Of a DNA stretch of 9,046 nucleotides, positions 6,308 to 9,046 are shown in pieces (the stretch's first letter is position 1; the number at the start of each line of letters is the position of its first letter). The notes beneath the pieces were generated by a model. That model was given only the letters and a program-made list of their open reading frames with translations. It made no database searches and was not told the DNA's origin. Location of the stretch: positions 1 through 9,046 of the forward strand of contig JAEWCY010000056.1 of assembly GCA_023390395.1 (NCBI GenBank), given 5' to 3'. The stretch is from Pseudomonadota bacterium (GTDB taxonomy: Bacteria > Desulfobacterota > Desulfovibrionia > Desulfovibrionales > Desulfovibrionaceae). Made by a program: the position numbers and the translations under genes.

Positions 6308-6348
6308 ACGCCCGCCGCCGGACAACCGGCGGCGGGCGTTTGTCTTTT
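6308..6348 (+). terminator. Intrinsic terminator of the ech operon
   Basis: A perfect 14-bp inverted repeat (6308-6321 and 6326-6339, almost all G-C pairs) encloses an ACAA tetraloop. It is followed by TTTGTCTTTT. It begins 25 bp after the echF stop codon and should end the ech transcript efficiently. It also separates ech from the next gene, whose ATG is only 26 bp beyond the T-tract. Confidence 0.92.
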
Positions 6349-6368
6349 CCGTCGAGGCCCTCTATGCT
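6340..6368 (+). promoter_or_regulatory. Candidate promoter of the SGNH-hydrolase gene, overlapping the terminator T-tract
   Basis: TTGTCT (6340-6345, four of six) and TATGCT (6363-6368, four of six) are separated by exactly 17 bp. The predicted start of transcription is at or next to the ATG at 6375, giving a leaderless or nearly leaderless mRNA. This would agree with the lack of a well-placed ribosome site before that ATG. The motif match is moderate. Confidence 0.4.
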
Positions 6369-6374
6369 CGCTAT

Positions 6375-8156
6375 ATGGACAACACGGCCTGGAAAGCGGT
6401 TCACGGAACGCGGGACCGTATCCGGCTGGCGGGCATCCTGGTCTTTTGCCTGTGCCTGGGGGCGCACCTGCTCGTGGCCCTCGTCTGGGGCCTAGCCGGC
6501 GGGCGGCCCGAGCGCCGCGTGGAACCCCGGGGGTATGACGACGTGCTTGGCGACCTGGAGCCCCGGCTGCGCGTCACGGACCGGGAAATCGCCGGCCTGC
6601 CGTACCGGGTCACGACCAATGACCAGGGATTTCGCGGGACCCGTCCCGTCACCGCCCGGCGCGAGCCGGGTTCGCTTCGCGTCCTGTGCCTGGGCGACTC
6701 CTTCACCTACGGCGTCGGCGTCGACGACGCCGCGGCCTACCCGGCCCAGTTGGAGACGCTCCTGGCCAGCCGCCTGCCCGGCCTCGACGTGGAGGTCGTC
6801 AACGCGGGCGTGCCCTTCTACGACCTCTTCGACGAGTTGTCCTACTACCGGGAAAAAGGCGCGCGCCTGGCTCCGGACGTGGTTGTGCTCCAGTTCTACA
6901 TCAACGACCTGGAAGCCATGGCCGGCTCGTTTTTCCGCGAGGATCTGCTGGTGCGCCAGGGCGGCGACTACAACGTCTTCGAGCAAGCCCTGGGCCTGGA
7001 AGCCGTGCAGCGCCGGATCAACGCCTGGCTGGCGACGCGGCTCCCGGGACTTGCCGGGCTCCTGCGTTTCTCGGACGCCCCCCAGGGGCCTGCCCGGGCC
7101 GAAACCGGGAGGTTCGCTTCCTACCACCTGCGCCCGACGCCCGCCGAACAGGCGTTGCTCCACGACCGTGGCCGGCTCCTGTCCGATCGTTACGCAGCGG
7201 ACGCCAATCGGTTGTGGGACAATTACCGCCGGGCGCTTCTGGAATTTCGCGACGCCGTGGCCGCGTCCGGCGCGAAGCTGCTGTTCGTCATCGCGCCGGA
7301 CGCCATGCAAATCCGGGAGGACCTGAACCAGCCCGCCGCCGCCCTGGCGCCGTTTTGCCGCCGCAACGGCATCCCGATCCTGGACATGACCAGACAGTTC
7401 CGGGCCATGTCCGGCGAAAAGGTCGAGCGGTATTTCCTGCTGCCCCGAAACGCCCACCTCAATGGCGACGGCAACACGATCTGGGCCGACGCGGTGGCCG
7501 ATTCCCTGCGCGTGACGCGCCGGGAGGGGCGCATCGAGGTCGCGGTCGAACCTGCCTGGCCGGCCTTCGGCTACGAGGACCCGATCCGGGTGAATCTCCG
7601 TTTCACCGACGACGGGGTGGCCCCCATCGAAAAAGGGCCGCTTCGCGTCAGCGTCGTGCGCAGCCGCAACCTCCTGCCCTGGTCCATCGACACCGGGCAG
7701 GCACGAAATCGCATAAAGGGAGTGATGCCCGACATGACGCGCGCGCCCCAGGCGGAACTCGTGCTGCGCCTGGACAGCGACACGCCCCTCGATCAGGTCT
7801 CGGTCACGCTTTTCCGCAAGCTCGCGCCGCCCGTCAACGGCTACGTCCTGCTCGGCTGGTCCCGGCGGGATGGGGATTATGCAACGGTCATGTTCGGAAC
7901 GGATGCCGACGTGGCGACGCCGGAAAGCTATGAAACCGGCCGATTGGCGGAAATCGACCTGCGCGACGCCCCGGCCAGGCAGCTGTTCTTACGGCTGGAG
8001 CTGCGCAACGAGGCCCGAATCTTCGCCGAGTCCCTCGATCCGCCCTGGCGGCGCTTCGAGATCGTCGGCTATCCCAGCCGGGAAGACGAAGCCCTCAGCG
8101 GCGCAGCCACAGATAGGCCCGCGTCGCCAGGCGGTCCAGCACCACCGCCGGATTGA
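6375..8156 (+). CDS. Membrane-anchored SGNH/GDSL-hydrolase-like protein with unassigned C-terminal domain
   Basis: A 593-residue protein of unknown substrate. A single hydrophobic helix at about residues 18-41 suggests an inner-membrane anchor with the bulk in the periplasm. SGNH-fold blocks follow: NDQGFRG (82-88), LCLGDSFTYGVGV with the nucleophile-type S109, VVNAGVPFYD with G145, LQFYINDLE with N177-D178, and NAHLNGDGN with H361. Related proteins usually have an acidic residue two or three places before this His; here those places are N359 and R358. From about 385 to 575 comes a region rich in alternating hydrophobic residues that looks like a beta-sandwich, which I cannot assign. Such proteins often act as esterases or acyltransferases on cell-surface polysaccharide. 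ATG at 6375 lacks a good ribosome site (GAGG is 17 nt away). The last 20 residues, Pro/Ala/Gly-rich, overlap holB. The gene is probably transcribed alone after the ech terminator. Confidence 0.85.
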   Translation: MDNTAWKAVHGTRDRIRLAGILVFCLCLGAHLLVALVWGLAGGRPERRVEPRGYDDVLGDLEPRLRVTDREIAGLPYRVTTNDQGFRGTRPVTARREPGSLRVLCLGDSFTYGVGVDDAAAYPAQLETLLASRLPGLDVEVVNAGVPFYDLFDELSYYREKGARLAPDVVVLQFYINDLEAMAGSFFREDLLVRQGGDYNVFEQALGLEAVQRRINAWLATRLPGLAGLLRFSDAPQGPARAETGRFASYHLRPTPAEQALLHDRGRLLSDRYAADANRLWDNYRRALLEFRDAVAASGAKLLFVIAPDAMQIREDLNQPAAALAPFCRRNGIPILDMTRQFRAMSGEKVERYFLLPRNAHLNGDGNTIWADAVADSLRVTRREGRIEVAVEPAWPAFGYEDPIRVNLRFTDDGVAPIEKGPLRVSVVRSRNLLPWSIDTGQARNRIKGVMPDMTRAPQAELVLRLDSDTPLDQVSVTLFRKLAPPVNGYVLLGWSRRDGDYATVMFGTDADVATPESYETGRLAEIDLRDAPARQLFLRLELRNEARIFAESLDPPWRRFEIVGYPSREDEALSGAATDRPASPGGPAPPPD

Positions 8157-8973
8157 CCGTGAGGATCAAGGCCTCCTGGCTCTCCGCCAGCAGCAGGTCC
8201 AGCCGGCGCGGCACGTCCGGATCATGGCACATGCCGAGCATGGCCCCGAGCTCCGTGTCCTGCCCGCCGGCCAGAAACGCCGCCAGCTCCCGCGACAGCT
8301 CCGTCAGCACCCGCTCGGCGCAGGCCCGCGACGGCCGGCCCTTGGCAGCCGTGAACCAGCCCCGGCCCGTGCGCCAAAACGAATGCAGCCCGTCCAGCAG
8401 CGGCCAGGGATCGTCGTCGCCGCCGGAGGGCGTCGGCTCGGCCGTGTCCGGCCAGGCCAGGGTCATGACGAAAGACCGCGAGACCAGCGTCGGGAAAAGC
8501 CGCTCCCGCTGCGGCGCGAGCAGCACGAACACGTTGCCCGGCCGGGGCTCCTCCATGGCCTTGAGCAGCGCATTGGCCGCCTCCTCGGTCAAGCCCTGGG
8601 CCTCGGCCAGCAGAATCACCCGCTTGCCCGACCCGCGCGGCGGCTCGCCCACCAGCAGCCGCACCTCGCGCATGGCGTCCACCTTGATCGTCTCGGACGC
8701 GCCGTCGAAATAATGCAGATCGCGAAACACGTTCTCCAGGATCTGCAAGCAGGTGGCGCACGTCCCGCAAGGCGGCGTCGCGGCCTGGCAATTGAGCCGG
8801 GCCGCGAAATACAACCCCGCCGCGCCGCGGTCCTCCACCGATCCGCCCTCCAGGATCACCGCCTGGGGCACGGCCCGGGCCAGGGCGTCCAGGCCGGCCA
8901 GCACGTGCGCCTGGCGCGGCGAAACGCCGAAAATCGCGGCAGCCGGCGGGAGGGGGGGCGAAGTGTAGGGCAT
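8095..8973 (-). CDS. holB: DNA polymerase III delta-prime subunit (clamp-loader AAA+ protein)
   Basis: A 292-residue clamp-loader subunit of the replicative DNA polymerase, acting in the cytosol with delta and tau/gamma to load the beta clamp. Features in order: a degenerate P-loop region (EGGSVEDRGAAG, about 42-53) without the GKT/S of a working Walker A; a zinc-finger set C62-x6-C69-x2-C72-x2-C75; LLAEAQGLTEEAANALLKAM leading into EEP (121-143), the characteristic Walker-B/sensor region; and LFPTLVSRS (159-167) with the arginine of the SRC motif, Cys being replaced by Ser. A non-ATP-binding P-loop is known in delta-prime, for example in E. coli. ATG at 8973 is not preceded by a purine-rich ribosome site; GTG codons further in are possible but would remove conserved N-terminal sequence. 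Its 3' end overlaps the SGNH gene by 62 bp. Confidence 0.92.
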   Translation of the reverse strand: MPYTSPPLPPAAAIFGVSPRQAHVLAGLDALARAVPQAVILEGGSVEDRGAAGLYFAARLNCQAATPPCGTCATCLQILENVFRDLHYFDGASETIKVDAMREVRLLVGEPPRGSGKRVILLAEAQGLTEEAANALLKAMEEPRPGNVFVLLAPQRERLFPTLVSRSFVMTLAWPDTAEPTPSGGDDDPWPLLDGLHSFWRTGRGWFTAAKGRPSRACAERVLTELSRELAAFLAGGQDTELGAMLGMCHDPDVPRRLDLLLAESQEALILTVNPAVVLDRLATRAYLWLRR

Positions 8974-9046
8974 GCTGTGGTGGAGGGGGTTGGATGTTGG
9001 ATTGGGTGTGTGGTTGGGTCGAGGGTTGGTTGGGGCAGGGTGCGGT
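8974..9046 (+). other. Strand-asymmetric G+T-rich stretch with G-quadruplex motif upstream of holB
   Basis: Of 73 bases, only four are C and five are A, so 88% are G or T on the plus strand. It contains a canonical quadruplex pattern: GGG (9016-9018), GGG (9023-9025), GGGG (9032-9035), GGG (9038-9040), with loops of 4, 6 and 2 bases. Further GG/GGGGG runs lie to the left. On the holB coding strand it is a C/A-rich leader without a Shine-Dalgarno sequence. No gene is discernible, and the window ends here. Confidence 0.6.

Noticed and set aside
5088..8156. A single 1022-codon open frame running from inside echE through echF into the SGNH gene
   Set aside because: The part before 6375 is an out-of-frame reading of echE and echF (arginine/proline/histidine-rich, no domain) and crosses a strong terminator. 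Only 6375-8156 is coding.

Overview
The window is GC-rich bacterial DNA. Its gene content points to a sulfate-reducing deltaproteobacterium of the Desulfovibrionaceae (Solidesulfovibrio/Desulfovibrio type). The basis is a complete six-gene Ech hydrogenase operon in the A-B-C-D-E-F order known from Desulfovibrio, strong G/C preference at third codon positions, and an HrcA/CIRCE-controlled groESL operon. The taxon is inferred from gene content and composition, not from a marker gene search.

Layout, left to right. (1) 1-604: the minus-strand groES-groEL chaperonin operon. groEL is cut by the window edge, groES is complete, and a CIRCE inverted repeat sits between the likely promoter and groES. 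(2) 604-991: a regulatory region between divergent genes. It holds two short GAAA/TTTC dyads, a near-symmetric TTGTGA-N6-TCAC site (Rex or CRP/FNR type), and a good sigma70-type promoter with a 17-bp spacer facing the hydrogenase genes. (3) 992-6282: echABCDEF on the plus strand, tightly packed (4-nt overlap or gaps of 12-60 nt) and closed by a strong intrinsic terminator at 6308-6348. (4) 6375-8156: a membrane-anchored SGNH/GDSL-hydrolase-like protein with an unassigned C-terminal domain. (5) 8095-8973, minus strand: the DNA polymerase III delta-prime subunit (holB), overlapping the SGNH gene tail to tail by 62 bp. (6) 8974-9046: an extremely G+T-rich stretch with a canonical G-quadruplex motif.

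The six Ech proteins form one membrane-bound, energy-converting group 4 [NiFe] hydrogenase related to complex I. EchF (two [4Fe-4S] clusters) exchanges electrons with ferredoxin, EchC carries the proximal cluster, EchE holds the NiFe site, EchD is the NuoC-like peripheral subunit, EchB anchors the peripheral arm, and EchA is the antiporter-like ion-pumping subunit. The complex couples ferredoxin oxidation and proton reduction (or the reverse) to ion translocation across the inner membrane. No hydrogenase maturation gene lies in the window.

I see no mobile element, CRISPR array, tRNA or rRNA. The content is largely conventional. The points most worth a second look are an approximately 51-residue insertion in EchE flanked by similar hexapeptides, the apparent loss of the catalytic acid in the SGNH protein, its possible leaderless promoter fused to the ech terminator, the Rex/CRP-like site upstream of ech, and the G-quadruplex stretch at the right edge.
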